Source: Flavobacteriaceae bacterium 3519-10 (GTDB lineage Bacteria; Bacteroidota; Bacteroidia; Flavobacteriales; Weeksellaceae). Taken from it: DNA of 64,000 nt. Of this stretch, positions 16,123 to 26,139 are shown piece after piece. The notes below the pieces were generated by a model. That model saw only the letters and a list, made by a program, of their open reading frames with translations, searched no databases and was not told the DNA's origin. Numbering within the stretch: the first letter of the stretch is position 1; each line of letters begins with the position of its first letter. The DNA is taken from contig CP001673.1 in assembly GCA_000023725.1 (NCBI GenBank), positions 1,374,342-1,438,341 of the forward strand, in the 5' to 3' direction. The translations under genes and the position numbers were made by a program.

Positions 16123-17292
16123 CTATTTTTTAATGAATTTCACGGTTTGTATCCGTCCGTCCACCGCGGCTTTTAGAATATAGACGCCAGGTCTTAAAGA
16201 ACTGACATCTATCGCCTGTGAAGCTTTTGTTTTCATCACCAGTTTTCCCTCAAGATTAAGGATCTCGGCATTTTCAATCTTGGCTTTCGTTGCAATATTC
16301 AGCACATCTTTAACGGGATTCGGATAAATCTGCAGGGCGTTTTTCACTGAGCTGTCATCCACTGCAAGCGGTGAAGGATTTTCAATTGAAAACATGGTGT
16401 ATTCCGCGTTGTTTGCAGTTGTGGAGCCAATCAACGTTGCAGTTCCGGTCGTTTTGCTTACGCTGTAGATGCCGCCAACGCCCGCACCGATGTACGCCGC
16501 CATGTAAATGGTGTTGTCGGCGGTATTAACGTCTGCATCCTGCGCGAAATTTATATTGATGCCCAACGGGCCCACAACGGCGGCGGTTCCGGTCGTAAGA
16601 TTGATCTGCAGCAGATTATCAAGCGTTAAATCGGCAGTATACGCATTACCGTCATTATCAATTACAAGCCAAATCCCGAGGATTCCCGGAATTGAACCGA
16701 TTGGAGTTGCCACGGCCGTTGTTGGGTTTAACGAATAAAGTTGCGTGGAAAGCGTAGTGGAACCCAGTACGTAAAATTGGTTGTTTACATAATTAAATGC
16801 AAGTCCACCAAGTGTTTCAGCTGCCGGAATTCCGGTTATAGTCGCCACCTGAGTAACTGAAGCATCAGCCGGATTTACAATCAGAAGCGCTCTGCTGGTA
16901 TTGTCGAGCGCGTATAACGTTCCGTTCTGATCATAATCATCACTGTACACAGCGCGTGTGCTTGGTATTGTGCCAGTGACAGTAAGCGTGTACGGCCCTA
17001 AATAAGGAAAATGGCCATACGGACGCGAAACATTCCGTGCATCAAGCACGTGGGCATCATTGTTGGCAAGAGCCGCTGTGGAAACCGAAGGAGTACCTGC
17101 ATCATGTGCGTAGTAAGCCCTGATAAGATTCCCTTCTTCTTCAGTAAAAAATCCGTGTGGCTCGGGTGCCGCCGGATTCGATACTGCGTTCATCTTCGCA
17201 AAAATGGGAGCCATTTGTGCATCTGAAGGTCTGTTTTGTGCGAGCGTAAAGCCCACAATGGCGGTAGCCGCCAGCAGATAAAGTTTTTTCAT
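16123..17292 (-). CDS. T9SS-sorted secreted protein with propeller-like body
   Basis: This 389-residue protein has a signal peptide (MKKLYLLAATAIVGFTLAQ) and a C-terminal type A sorting domain from about residue 315: IYPNPVKDVLNIA, a central LEGKLVMKT strand, then LRPGVYILKA and terminal VKFIKK. Such domains direct export by the type IX system and surface attachment. The body (about 80-310) has repeated strands such as GGLAFNYVNNQFYVLGS and DNTIYMAAYIG, which look like a DUF4394- or propeller-type fold. No catalytic residues are evident. The body's function is unknown. Confidence 0.8.
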   Translation of the reverse strand: MKKLYLLAATAIVGFTLAQNRPSDAQMAPIFAKMNAVSNPAAPEPHGFFTEEEGNLIRAYYAHDAGTPSVSTAALANNDAHVLDARNVSRPYGHFPYLGPYTLTVTGTIPSTRAVYSDDYDQNGTLYALDNTSRALLIVNPADASVTQVATITGIPAAETLGGLAFNYVNNQFYVLGSTTLSTQLYSLNPTTAVATPIGSIPGILGIWLVIDNDGNAYTADLTLDNLLQINLTTGTAAVVGPLGININFAQDADVNTADNTIYMAAYIGAGVGGIYSVSKTTGTATLIGSTTANNAEYTMFSIENPSPLAVDDSSVKNALQIYPNPVKDVLNIATKAKIENAEILNLEGKLVMKTKASQAIDVSSLRPGVYILKAAVDGRIQTVKFIKK

Positions 17293-17364
17293 CGTAAAAA
17301 ATATTTAGGTTTAACAAGATAAAGGTAGAAATTATTTGCTAAACAAATACATTTTATGAATTAT

Positions 17365-18012
17365 TTACTTTTCCGCAAAACTGAAAATATTCGCCAGTTT
17401 GATTTCGGAGAATCCGTTTGATTTAATTTTTGCAGCGTTGATCATTGCTTTTGCCAGCACCGAAGTTGGCATCGGCTTTTGGCTTCTGAAAAGTCCCAGG
17501 CTGTTAGCGAACTTAATTACTTTCCCGCCTAATACCTCGCCGGCGCGGTCTGAATTTTTCCGTTCAAGCATGCCAGGCTGGAAAATGGTGATTTTATTAA
17601 ATTCAAGAGCTTTCACTTTCTCTTCAAGTTCGCCTTTCATCCGCGAGTAAAAAATTTTCGATTTTGAGTCGGAGTTATAAGATGAAACCAGAATATAATC
17701 TTCAACATTATTCTCTTTAGCAGCTTTGGCGAAATTATATTGATAATCATAGTCGACTTTCCACTGCGCGTCCTTACCTCCTGCAGCTTTCAATGTGGTG
17801 CCTAAACACGAAAATGCAACATCACCCTGTACAAGATGCTTCCATTCATCGGGTTTGTTAAAATCTATAACGTGTGCAGACAGTTTTGGGTGATTGAAAT
17901 CCAGAGGTTTTCTAACAAAAACAGCTACTTCCGAATAATCGGGATCTGCAATAAGCTGCTGAACTAAATCCTTTCCCGTTGCGCCTGTTGCGCCTATAAT
18001 TAATGCTTTCAT
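17365..18012 (-). CDS. NAD(P)-binding SDR-like (atypical) protein
   Basis: From this ATG the product is 215 residues and opens directly with the Rossmann motif KALIIGATGATGKDLVQ. This is why I set the start 13 codons inside the longest frame. VAFSCLGTTLKAAGG near residues 63-77 and DYILVSSYNSD near 105-115 match the atypical-SDR/HTATIP2-like group. A YSRMKGELEEKV stretch holds the usual Tyr-x3-Lys. The substrate is unknown, and it may act as a redox or regulatory protein. It diverges from the outer membrane protein gene at 18337 across a 324-base gap. Confidence 0.8.
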   Translation of the reverse strand: MKALIIGATGATGKDLVQQLIADPDYSEVAVFVRKPLDFNHPKLSAHVIDFNKPDEWKHLVQGDVAFSCLGTTLKAAGGKDAQWKVDYDYQYNFAKAAKENNVEDYILVSSYNSDSKSKIFYSRMKGELEEKVKALEFNKITIFQPGMLERKNSDRAGEVLGGKVIKFANSLGLFRSQKPMPTSVLAKAMINAAKIKSNGFSEIKLANIFSFAEK

Positions 18013-18336
18013 TAAACTTATTGTTGTGATTCTGTGGTTTTTCCAAAGCAATTATTATACAACTTTAATAAAACAATTTACAGAACGGTGGAAGCAGTCC
18101 TACTTAGTTCATACTTCGCTGTGCTCAATTTAGGGAAATCCCTGGCTCTATAATTCATTATTTGCGTCCGAATTTAGCCCCTATTTTACACTTGTATCTT
18201 ATATAAATACCTGAGTGTTTAATGCTTAACTGCGCTGAGTCTAGAATTTTAATTAATTGCTTAATATTACTACTTTAGAGCCATCAAAACTAACAAACTT
18301 TGCCACCTGACCGGCCTCCAAACTATGCTTTAATTT
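18013..18336. other. AT-rich intergenic region between divergent genes
   Basis: This 324-base gap holds no ORF of note and no RNA gene that I recognise. It contains a small palindrome, AGGGA-AA-TCCCT, at 18132-18143. No exact TAnnTTTG box faces either flanking gene, although CAACTTTA (a one-mismatch box for the minus-strand gene) occurs near 18058-18065. It should contain the promoters of both neighbours. Confidence 0.5.
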
Positions 18337-19545
18337 ATGAAAAAATTTATATTCATTTTATTATGTTCCACCAGTATTTTCTCTTTCGCTCAGATTCGTT
18401 TTGAGAAAGCTTATTTCATCAACAACGCAGGTGAAAGAACAGAAGGTTTAATTAAAAATGCAGACTGGAGGAATTCACCAACTACTATTGAATACAAACT
18501 TGCCGATAACGACAAAATATATGTTGGGTCCTTAAAAGACATTCAGCTTTTTGAAATATACGGCCAGGCAAAATACGTTCGCAGCAACGTTAAGATGGAT
18601 CAGTCAAGTTCTCTTACAAAAAATTTAAGTACACAGCGCGCTCCCGAATTTGTGGACAAGGATGTGTTTTTAAAAGAAATTGCAGGTGGGGACGTTCGTC
18701 TGTATAAATACGCCGAGCCTACTATCATACGTTTTTACTACCAAGTTAACGACGGCCCTATCGAACCGTTAATTTACAAGCCATATATATTCGAATTTAA
18801 TTCAATTGCACACAACAATGAATATAAGACACAACTGGAAAAAATACTCGTTTGTCCTTCATTAAGTTCGCAGCGAATACACAAAACCGAGTACAAGGAA
18901 AATAGCCTTACCGAATTATTTGCAGCTTACTACGAATGCGCCAACCCTGACGGTGGCGAAAAGATCTCGGCTCAACGGAAATCGAAGTTCAATTTGCACA
19001 TAAGGCCGCGCGTAAATTCTGCATCTCTGAACCTTGAAAATACAATTGCATACGAGACTGAAAATCAAATAGGCTTTGGATTTGGTATAGAAGCGGAGTT
19101 TGTTTTGCCTTTTAAAAAAAACAAGTGGGCCATTATAATTGAACCTACCTATCAATATTACAAGTCTGAAACAACTATTACCAGTATTCTTACAGGTGTT
19201 CAGCCACAAATCGTAAGCGTTGACTACAAATCCGTAGAGCTTCCTCTTGGAATCCGTCATTACATGTTCCTGAATTCACGTTCGAAGGTATTTGTAAATG
19301 TACAGGCAGTACTGGATTTCTCATTGGATTCTTCAGCAAAAATCGGTACCGAATCTTATCCCACCAGATATGTGCTTGAGTTAAAATCAAGTCCAAATGT
19401 TGCTTTAGGAATCGGTTATCGCTATGATGACAAATATGGCATAGAAGCACGGTTTTTCACCAATAGAGATATTACTAAACAATATCCCGATTGGATGTCA
19501 CAGTATAAGAACGTATCTTTAATCTTTAGCTACAATATCTTCTAA
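18337..19545 (+). CDS. Exported outer-membrane-type beta-barrel protein, unknown function
   Basis: This 402-residue protein has a signal peptide (MKKFIFILLCSTSIFSFAQ). I do not recognise a specific family. The N-terminal half (about 20-215) starts with EKAYFINNAGERTEGLIKNADWRNSP, a pattern seen in Bacteroidota proteins of unknown role. The C-terminal half (about 220-402) has alternating strands typical of a small outer membrane barrel (IGFGFGIEAEFVLPF, ALGIGYRYDDKYGIEARF) and ends SLIFSYNIF with a terminal aromatic. The gene looks more AT-rich than its neighbours. It is monocistronic by position. Confidence 0.6.
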   Translation: MKKFIFILLCSTSIFSFAQIRFEKAYFINNAGERTEGLIKNADWRNSPTTIEYKLADNDKIYVGSLKDIQLFEIYGQAKYVRSNVKMDQSSSLTKNLSTQRAPEFVDKDVFLKEIAGGDVRLYKYAEPTIIRFYYQVNDGPIEPLIYKPYIFEFNSIAHNNEYKTQLEKILVCPSLSSQRIHKTEYKENSLTELFAAYYECANPDGGEKISAQRKSKFNLHIRPRVNSASLNLENTIAYETENQIGFGFGIEAEFVLPFKKNKWAIIIEPTYQYYKSETTITSILTGVQPQIVSVDYKSVELPLGIRHYMFLNSRSKVFVNVQAVLDFSLDSSAKIGTESYPTRYVLELKSSPNVALGIGYRYDDKYGIEARFFTNRDITKQYPDWMSQYKNVSLIFSYNIF

Positions 19546-19582
19546 ATATCGTGAGTTCTAATGCTTTAAAAGACAAAATTTA

Positions 19583-19936
19583 ATGGAAATATCGGAGATT
19601 CACCAATATTGTCTGTCGAAAAAAGGTGTGCAGGAAACATTCCCGTTCGATAATGAAACGCTGGTAATGAAAGTAGGAGGGAAGATGTTTCTCCTGATGT
19701 CTTTGGATACGCAGCCAGTTTCGATTTCCGTGAAGACCGATCCGGAATGGAGCGCCGAACTCCGCGAGCAGCATCCGCAGATTACAGGCGCTTACCATAT
19801 GAATAAGACGCACTGGAACTCGGTGGTCTGTAAAGGTTTGAAACAGGATTTAATATTGAAGTTAATCGATCATTCGTATGATCTAATACTGAATTCGCTG
19901 ACGAAAAAAATAAAAGAAGAGGTTTTAAATTCTTAG
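19583..19936 (+). CDS. MmcQ/YjbR family protein
   Basis: This 117-residue protein shows the YjbR fold: EIHQYCLSKKGVQETFPFD near residues 4-22, VGGKMFLLM near 31-39, ISVKTDPEWSAELREQHP and the conserved HMNKTHWNSV near 72-81. The family has a CyaY-like fold and is described as DNA-binding, with no settled cellular role. Its last four bases overlap the 3' end of the converging ribF gene. Confidence 0.88.
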   Translation: MEISEIHQYCLSKKGVQETFPFDNETLVMKVGGKMFLLMSLDTQPVSISVKTDPEWSAELREQHPQITGAYHMNKTHWNSVVCKGLKQDLILKLIDHSYDLILNSLTKKIKEEVLNS

Positions 19937-20853
19937 AAACTGAAATTTTCAGTTAACCTTTTATCTTCATCCAACCTTTCAATCAGTTTCTCGAGATTTT
20001 CGAATTTAATTTCCTCATGAAGGAACTCCCGGAAATTTACTGAAATATCTTCACCGTAAATATCTTCACTAAAACCGAGAATATAGACTTCAACAGTGAT
20101 TGTTTCTCCGTTTACAGTGGGATTTGTGCCAATGCTCAGCATCCCTTTATAACGCGAATTCTTCACAAACACATCCACAATATAAGCTCCTTTTTTTGGT
20201 AAAAGCTTGATTGCATCCACCTCAAGATTCGCAGTTGGGTAACCAATCGTACGTCCGATCTTTTTACCGTGCACAACCTTTCCTGCTACCGAATATACGT
20301 ACCCAAGCATATCATTTGCCTCTTTTACATCACCTTCCGCCAGCGCATTTCTAATCTGCGTGGAACTGATGTGTTTATCATGAAAATCCACGGCTTCAAC
20401 CTGTTCAACTTCAAAATTTAATTCAGATGACAGTTTCTTCAGCAAACTGAAATCGCCGCTTTTATTTTTGCCGAAAGTATGGTCGTAACCGATGATCAGG
20501 TATTTTACATTGAGTTTCTCAACTAAAATCTGGCGCACAAATTCTTCGCCCGAAAGGTTGCGAAAGTCCTCATCGAACTCTTTCAGAAATAAACTCTCTA
20601 CGCCGTTTTTACTGATAAGATAGGTCTTCTCGTCAATCGTATTCAGCAGTTTCAAATCATCAGCTGGATTGAAAACCTTGCGCGGATGTGGCCAGAAGGT
20701 GAATGCGGCAGTCTTAAGGCCTTTTTGAGCGGCAATCGATTTAAGATTCGAGAAAATGCTCTGATGGCCGCGGTGAACCCCGTCGAACATCCCGATGGAA
20801 AGTGCCAGCGGCGTTTTAGAAGAATATTCGCAAAGGTTGGTGATGATTTTCAA
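19933..20853 (-). CDS. ribF: Bifunctional riboflavin kinase / FAD synthetase
   Basis: This 306-residue enzyme makes FMN and FAD from riboflavin. The N-terminal adenylyltransferase has LSIGMFDGVHRGHQ near 18-31 (HxGH-like site), GYDHTFGKNKSGDF near 122-135 and ISSTQIRNAL near 162-171. The C-terminal kinase has GKKIGRTIGYPTANLE near 196-211. The start codon is TTG: no in-frame ATG precedes the conserved N-terminus, and a -7 box lies at 20874-20881. It converges with the mmcQ-like gene with a four-base overlap of the stop codons. Confidence 0.93.
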   Translation of the reverse strand: MKIITNLCEYSSKTPLALSIGMFDGVHRGHQSIFSNLKSIAAQKGLKTAAFTFWPHPRKVFNPADDLKLLNTIDEKTYLISKNGVESLFLKEFDEDFRNLSGEEFVRQILVEKLNVKYLIIGYDHTFGKNKSGDFSLLKKLSSELNFEVEQVEAVDFHDKHISSTQIRNALAEGDVKEANDMLGYVYSVAGKVVHGKKIGRTIGYPTANLEVDAIKLLPKKGAYIVDVFVKNSRYKGMLSIGTNPTVNGETITVEVYILGFSEDIYGEDISVNFREFLHEEIKFENLEKLIERLDEDKRLTENFSF

Positions 20854-20873
20854 TTCAGGAAATTTTGATGGTG

Positions 20874-20881
20874 CAAAAATA
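20874..20881 (-). promoter_or_regulatory. ribF promoter -7 box
   Basis: On the minus strand this reads TATTTTTG, an exact TAnnTTTG match, 20 bases upstream of the TTG start. Confidence 0.5.
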
Positions 20882-21036
20882 TCTTTTTTAAACCAATTCT
20901 AAAATTGATAGTGCAAAGTTTTCCTTATATAAAGATTACCCAATTCTTATTAATAAAACCGCGCTTACTCGGTCAAGATTTAGTTCTTAATAACATCCGT
21001 AAACCAAAGCGCAACATGATAAAAATCTTCTTTTAA

Positions 21037-22602
<1,566 letters not shown>

Positions 22603-22617
22603 GAAATTTTAAATGCT

Positions 22618-22669
22618 AAATTTTAGATTTTAGATTAATTTAAAATTTAAAATCTATAATCTATAATTT
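22618..22669. repeat. Large imperfect inverted repeat between atpD and atpC
   Basis: The left arm AAATTTTAGATTTTAGATT (22618-22636) pairs with the right arm at 22651-22669, with 17 of 19 positions matching, around a 14-base AT-only loop that is itself nearly self-complementary. It fills almost the whole gap and ends 6 bases before the atpC ATG. There is no T tract typical of a terminator. It may be an RNA processing or translation-control hairpin, or a copy of a dispersed repeat. Confidence 0.7.
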
Positions 22670-22675
22670 TAAGAA

Positions 22676-22957
22676 ATGAATATTAAGATTTTAACCCCTG
22701 AATTCGTAGCTTTTGAAGGTGAAGTAAGTTCTGTACTGCTTCCCGGGAAAGACGGCGATTTTCACATCAAGAAAGATCACGCGGCAATTGTTGCCTCGCT
22801 GACCGGCGGAAAAGTGAAAGTCTATACCAACGAAATAGCCGAAAATTATGCGAAGAACTTCACCAAAGAAAATACTTCAGAAGGTGTCTATTCAATCGTA
22901 GTGAAAAGCGGCGTGGTAGAATTCAGCAATAATAAAGGAATTATTCTCGCAGAATAA
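22676..22957 (+). CDS. atpC: F1F0 ATP synthase subunit epsilon
   Basis: The 93-residue epsilon subunit has only the N-terminal beta-sandwich domain: ILTPEFVAFEGEVSSVLLPG then DGDFHIKKDHAAIVASL and KVKVYTNEI. The C-terminal helical hairpin found in longer epsilon subunits is absent, as is common in Bacteroidota, so inhibition by an extended C-terminal helix should not occur. It is co-transcribed with atpD but separated from it by a large hairpin. Confidence 0.93.
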   Translation: MNIKILTPEFVAFEGEVSSVLLPGKDGDFHIKKDHAAIVASLTGGKVKVYTNEIAENYAKNFTKENTSEGVYSIVVKSGVVEFSNNKGIILAE

Positions 22958-22978
22958 TATTGCTTTACATCAATCAAC

Positions 22979-23009
22979 AAATCCCGGAATATTTTCCGGG
23001 ATTTTTTTT
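22979..23009 (+). terminator. atpC terminator
   Basis: The stem AAATCCCGGAA / TTCCGGGATTT with a four-base loop runs into a long T tract, 21 bases after the atpC stop. The opposite side lacks a good T tract, so it acts mainly on the plus strand. Confidence 0.85.
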
Positions 23010-23019
23010 GGTTTTAATA

Positions 23020-25206
23020 TTAAAGACTTAGCACAACACCATTTTCCTTAAGCTGCTGCATCGGTTTCGAAAACCAAAACAGCTCGAAATCATACCATTT
23101 CTCTTCAAAACTCATTTTAAGCTGCTGAAGTGTAGTTTTCTTTAAGTTCATAACCGAATTTTCTTCGATCGTTTTCATCAGCCAATGCGCTTTATCACGG
23201 TCTAATTCTATCTTTAAAATATTGGTGTTCAGATGGAATGTGAGCTGCGTAATTTCCCACGAATTCCCTTTTTTCGTCCGCACATAATCCTGCGCGAGGG
23301 CATTACCGGTAAGAAAAACAATTTTTGAGTTCTCTTTGAATTTAAAATCTTCGTGCTCCAGCAAACAGTCATGGATATAATCCGGATCAATGCTTGTGGC
23401 TGGGATTTGAAAATCAAACCAATCGCTTAATGGGAGGTCGAAATTAATTCCGTGCATGTAATTGAACAGCGATTTCTTCAGCCCAAACGAGAAAACGCTG
23501 TGATCAGTTCCGATTTCATCCCGGAAATCGATGTCATTGTTTGCAAACATGATGTCCTGCCGGAGCGGAATAACGCCAAATTCTTCGGGGTTTTGTCCGA
23601 TCGGCGAATGTGCTGTGAGCGCAAACTGGTGCCAGAAACCACTTTGCAGAACGCCCATTTCGAACAGCTGTCGCACCATTTCAAGTGAATCAACCGTTTC
23701 CTGAACTGTCTGTGTGGGGAAACCATACATCAGATATGCATGCACCATAATACCGGCTTCGGTGAAATTGCGTGTAACCTGCGCAACCTGTTCCACTGAA
23801 ACGCCTTTATCAATGAGTTTCAGCAGCCGGTCGCTGGCCACTTCTAGTCCGCCGGAAACGGCCACGCAGCCCGAAATTTTAAGAAGATAACATAAATCTC
23901 TGCTGAAACTTTTTTCGAAGCGGATATTTGTCCACCATGTTACCACAAGTTTTCTGCGCAGGATCTCCAGTGCAACTTCTCGCATCAATGCAGGTGGCGC
24001 CGCTTCATCCACAAAATGAAAGCCCGATTCGCCGGTGGTGCGGATGAGTTCCTCCATTCTGTCCACCAGAATTCGGGCCGCAACGGGTTCATAAATCTTA
24101 ATATAATCCAACGAAATGTCACAGAAAGTACATTTACCCCAATAGCAGCCGTGCGCCATCGTGAGCTTGTTCCAGCGGCCGTCGCTCCAAAGGCTGTGCA
24201 TTGGATTGGCAATTTCGATGACTGAAATGTATTGGTCTAAAAGCAAGTCACTGTAATCCGGGGTGCCGACTTCAGCTTGCTTATAATCGGCTCTAGTGGA
24301 GTTATTTTTATAGACAACTTCTCCGTTTTCAAGCAGAAAAGTTCGCTTAAAACTATTATCTGAATTTGATTTTAAATGATCAGTCAGTAATTCGATCGGC
24401 AATTCCCCGTCATCCAGCGTAATAAAATCAAAGAATTCAAAAACTCTGGGATCTTTCACTTCGCGGAGTTCGGTATTCGGAAAACCTCCACCCATCGCGA
24501 CTTTAACGTGCGGATAATTTTCTTTGACGAATTTTGCGCAGCGGAAAGCTGAATACAGATTTCCCGGGAACGGAACTGAAAAACAGACCATCTGAGGCTG
24601 AACCTGATCAATCCTATTCTGCAGAATCCGCAACGTTATTTCGTCGATATAACTCTGTTTCCCGCACAGTTTATGGTACAGATCATCGAATGAATTGGCA
24701 CTTTGGCCAATTCGCTCGGCATATCTGCTGAAACCGAAATCCGCATCAATGTTTTCAACGATGTAATCAGAAATGTCTTCGAGATACAGCGTGGCCAAAT
24801 GTTTGGCTTTGTCCTGCAGACCCATGTTTCCAAAGGCATAATCGAGTTCCTCCAGTTGGTTGAAGCGTGAGGCTTCGGGCAGGAAATTCATGCTGCAAAT
24901 CTGCCGCGCTAGGGTTGCGTTTCTGTTCTGCAGAAATAAAATTACCTGATCAACGGTCCGAATATACTCGCCGCGTAATGCAAAGATTCTTTTTGAATTT
25001 TCTGAAGCTGTCGCCAAATCGATTCCCTGGCTGAATACATTTTCGATGCCCGTTTTTGAAAAAAGTTCAATAATTACTTCAATCCCCAAATCCATTTGAA
25101 AACAGCCGATACCCTTTGTGTTCAGAAAACCTTTAATATAAGCGGTCGCAGGATAAGGGGTATTAAGCTGCGTAAACGGTGGAGTGATTAGAAGTAGGTC
25201 TTTCAA
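23020..25206 (-). CDS. B12-binding-domain radical SAM protein
   Basis: This 728-residue protein begins KDLLLITPPFTQLNTPYPA and has a cobalamin-binding-like Rossmann region near 200-275 (MVCFSVPFPGNLYSAFRCAK, VAMGGGFPN). The radical SAM domain follows with Cys354, Cys359 and Cys362 in HGCYWGKCTFCD, spaced CX4CX2C rather than the common CX3CX2C. SGGLEVASDRLLKLIDKG near 451-468 and AYLMYGFPTQT near 490-500 are conserved barrel strands. It presumably performs a radical modification, but the substrate is unknown. The start is TTG and a -7 box sits at 25220-25227. It is followed by no partner gene. Confidence 0.85.
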   Translation of the reverse strand: MKDLLLITPPFTQLNTPYPATAYIKGFLNTKGIGCFQMDLGIEVIIELFSKTGIENVFSQGIDLATASENSKRIFALRGEYIRTVDQVILFLQNRNATLARQICSMNFLPEASRFNQLEELDYAFGNMGLQDKAKHLATLYLEDISDYIVENIDADFGFSRYAERIGQSANSFDDLYHKLCGKQSYIDEITLRILQNRIDQVQPQMVCFSVPFPGNLYSAFRCAKFVKENYPHVKVAMGGGFPNTELREVKDPRVFEFFDFITLDDGELPIELLTDHLKSNSDNSFKRTFLLENGEVVYKNNSTRADYKQAEVGTPDYSDLLLDQYISVIEIANPMHSLWSDGRWNKLTMAHGCYWGKCTFCDISLDYIKIYEPVAARILVDRMEELIRTTGESGFHFVDEAAPPALMREVALEILRRKLVVTWWTNIRFEKSFSRDLCYLLKISGCVAVSGGLEVASDRLLKLIDKGVSVEQVAQVTRNFTEAGIMVHAYLMYGFPTQTVQETVDSLEMVRQLFEMGVLQSGFWHQFALTAHSPIGQNPEEFGVIPLRQDIMFANNDIDFRDEIGTDHSVFSFGLKKSLFNYMHGINFDLPLSDWFDFQIPATSIDPDYIHDCLLEHEDFKFKENSKIVFLTGNALAQDYVRTKKGNSWEITQLTFHLNTNILKIELDRDKAHWLMKTIEENSVMNLKKTTLQQLKMSFEEKWYDFELFWFSKPMQQLKENGVVLSL

Positions 25207-25219
25207 AAGTAATTTTTTG

Positions 25220-25227
25220 CAAATTTA
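25220..25227 (-). promoter_or_regulatory. Radical SAM gene promoter -7 box
   Basis: TAAATTTG on the minus strand matches TAnnTTTG exactly and lies 13 bases before the TTG start. It predicts a 5' leader of under ten bases. Confidence 0.5.
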
Positions 25228-25272
25228 CCGTAAATCTTCGGTATTGTATACTGCTGTATGCGGTTGTGGAGC

Positions 25273-26139
25273 TTACTTGGTTGCCGACAGGATAAAAGCG
25301 GCCGTCACTCCTGCGGCAATGCCGATCTGCTGTATTCGAGACAGTTTTTCTTTGTGATAAACTTTTGAAATGACGAGTCCAATAATGGGTTCTATCAGCC
25401 CGATGACCGCAAACATAATGATGCTGATATTGGCCAGCGCAAAATTTAAACAAAAAGTTCCGACCATACCCAGCAGGATGAGCAGACCTACTTCATATTT
25501 GGTTCTGCTACTGATTTCGGCTACTTTTATTTTTGTAGGTTTCCACAGGAATAAAATGATGCTCATCGTACATACGGTAAATTCAAGTATTGCGCAGAAC
25601 AGTATGGGACCAAGTTTATTAATAAATGGCACGTACAGATAGGCAGTTCCCCAAAAAAACTTGCATAAAATTGCATAAAGTAATCCTTTGGATATGATGG
25701 TCGGGCGTTTCTGCGATGAAAATTCAATCATCGAAACACCAATTAATACGACGATGGCCATCAATACTTTTAACAGCGAGATTTCTTCGCCATACACGAA
25801 ATATCCACCCGCAATTCCGATCACGAGGCCAATTTTACCGAAACCGATCGTATGCGAAACCGGCGCATGCTTCATTGATTTCAAAAAGAAAAACAATCCA
25901 AAATAATTCACCGCACAGATGCCCAAAGTTCCCACAATATCCATAGCAGATACCGTTGGATAGGGGATGACACCCCAGGCGCTGAGGATAATAAACGCAA
26001 GGCCAAAAATCAACATGCACACGAAACTCCTTACGATGATGAGTGGCAGGGTACCAAGTTCGTTCCTCGGGTTTTTCCATAGAACATTGGTGATTCCGTA
26101 CGCAATGTGGCCAAGGATCGTAATAAAAATGCTAATCAT
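25273..26139 (-). CDS. EamA/DMT-superfamily transporter
   Basis: This 288-residue inner membrane protein has about ten hydrophobic helices in two halves, the EamA repeat layout of small-molecule exporters. Features are ITNVLWKNPRNELGTLPLII at the first loop, VIGIAGGYFVYGEEISLLKV at the end of the first repeat, and LIEPIIGLVISKVYHKEKL at the end of the second. The substrate cannot be told. Its ATG overlaps by one base the TGA of the upstream regulator-like gene (26139), implying translational coupling. Confidence 0.85.
   Translation of the reverse strand: MISIFITILGHIAYGITNVLWKNPRNELGTLPLIIVRSFVCMLIFGLAFIILSAWGVIPYPTVSAMDIVGTLGICAVNYFGLFFFLKSMKHAPVSHTIGFGKIGLVIGIAGGYFVYGEEISLLKVLMAIVVLIGVSMIEFSSQKRPTIISKGLLYAILCKFFWGTAYLYVPFINKLGPILFCAILEFTVCTMSIILFLWKPTKIKVAEISSRTKYEVGLLILLGMVGTFCLNFALANISIIMFAVIGLIEPIIGLVISKVYHKEKLSRIQQIGIAAGVTAAFILSATK

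Noticed and set aside
17365-18012. SDR-like protein as the capnine reductase CapC
   Set aside because: It is over 10 kb from the capA/capB pair and belongs to the atypical SDR group; nothing in the sequence supports that role.
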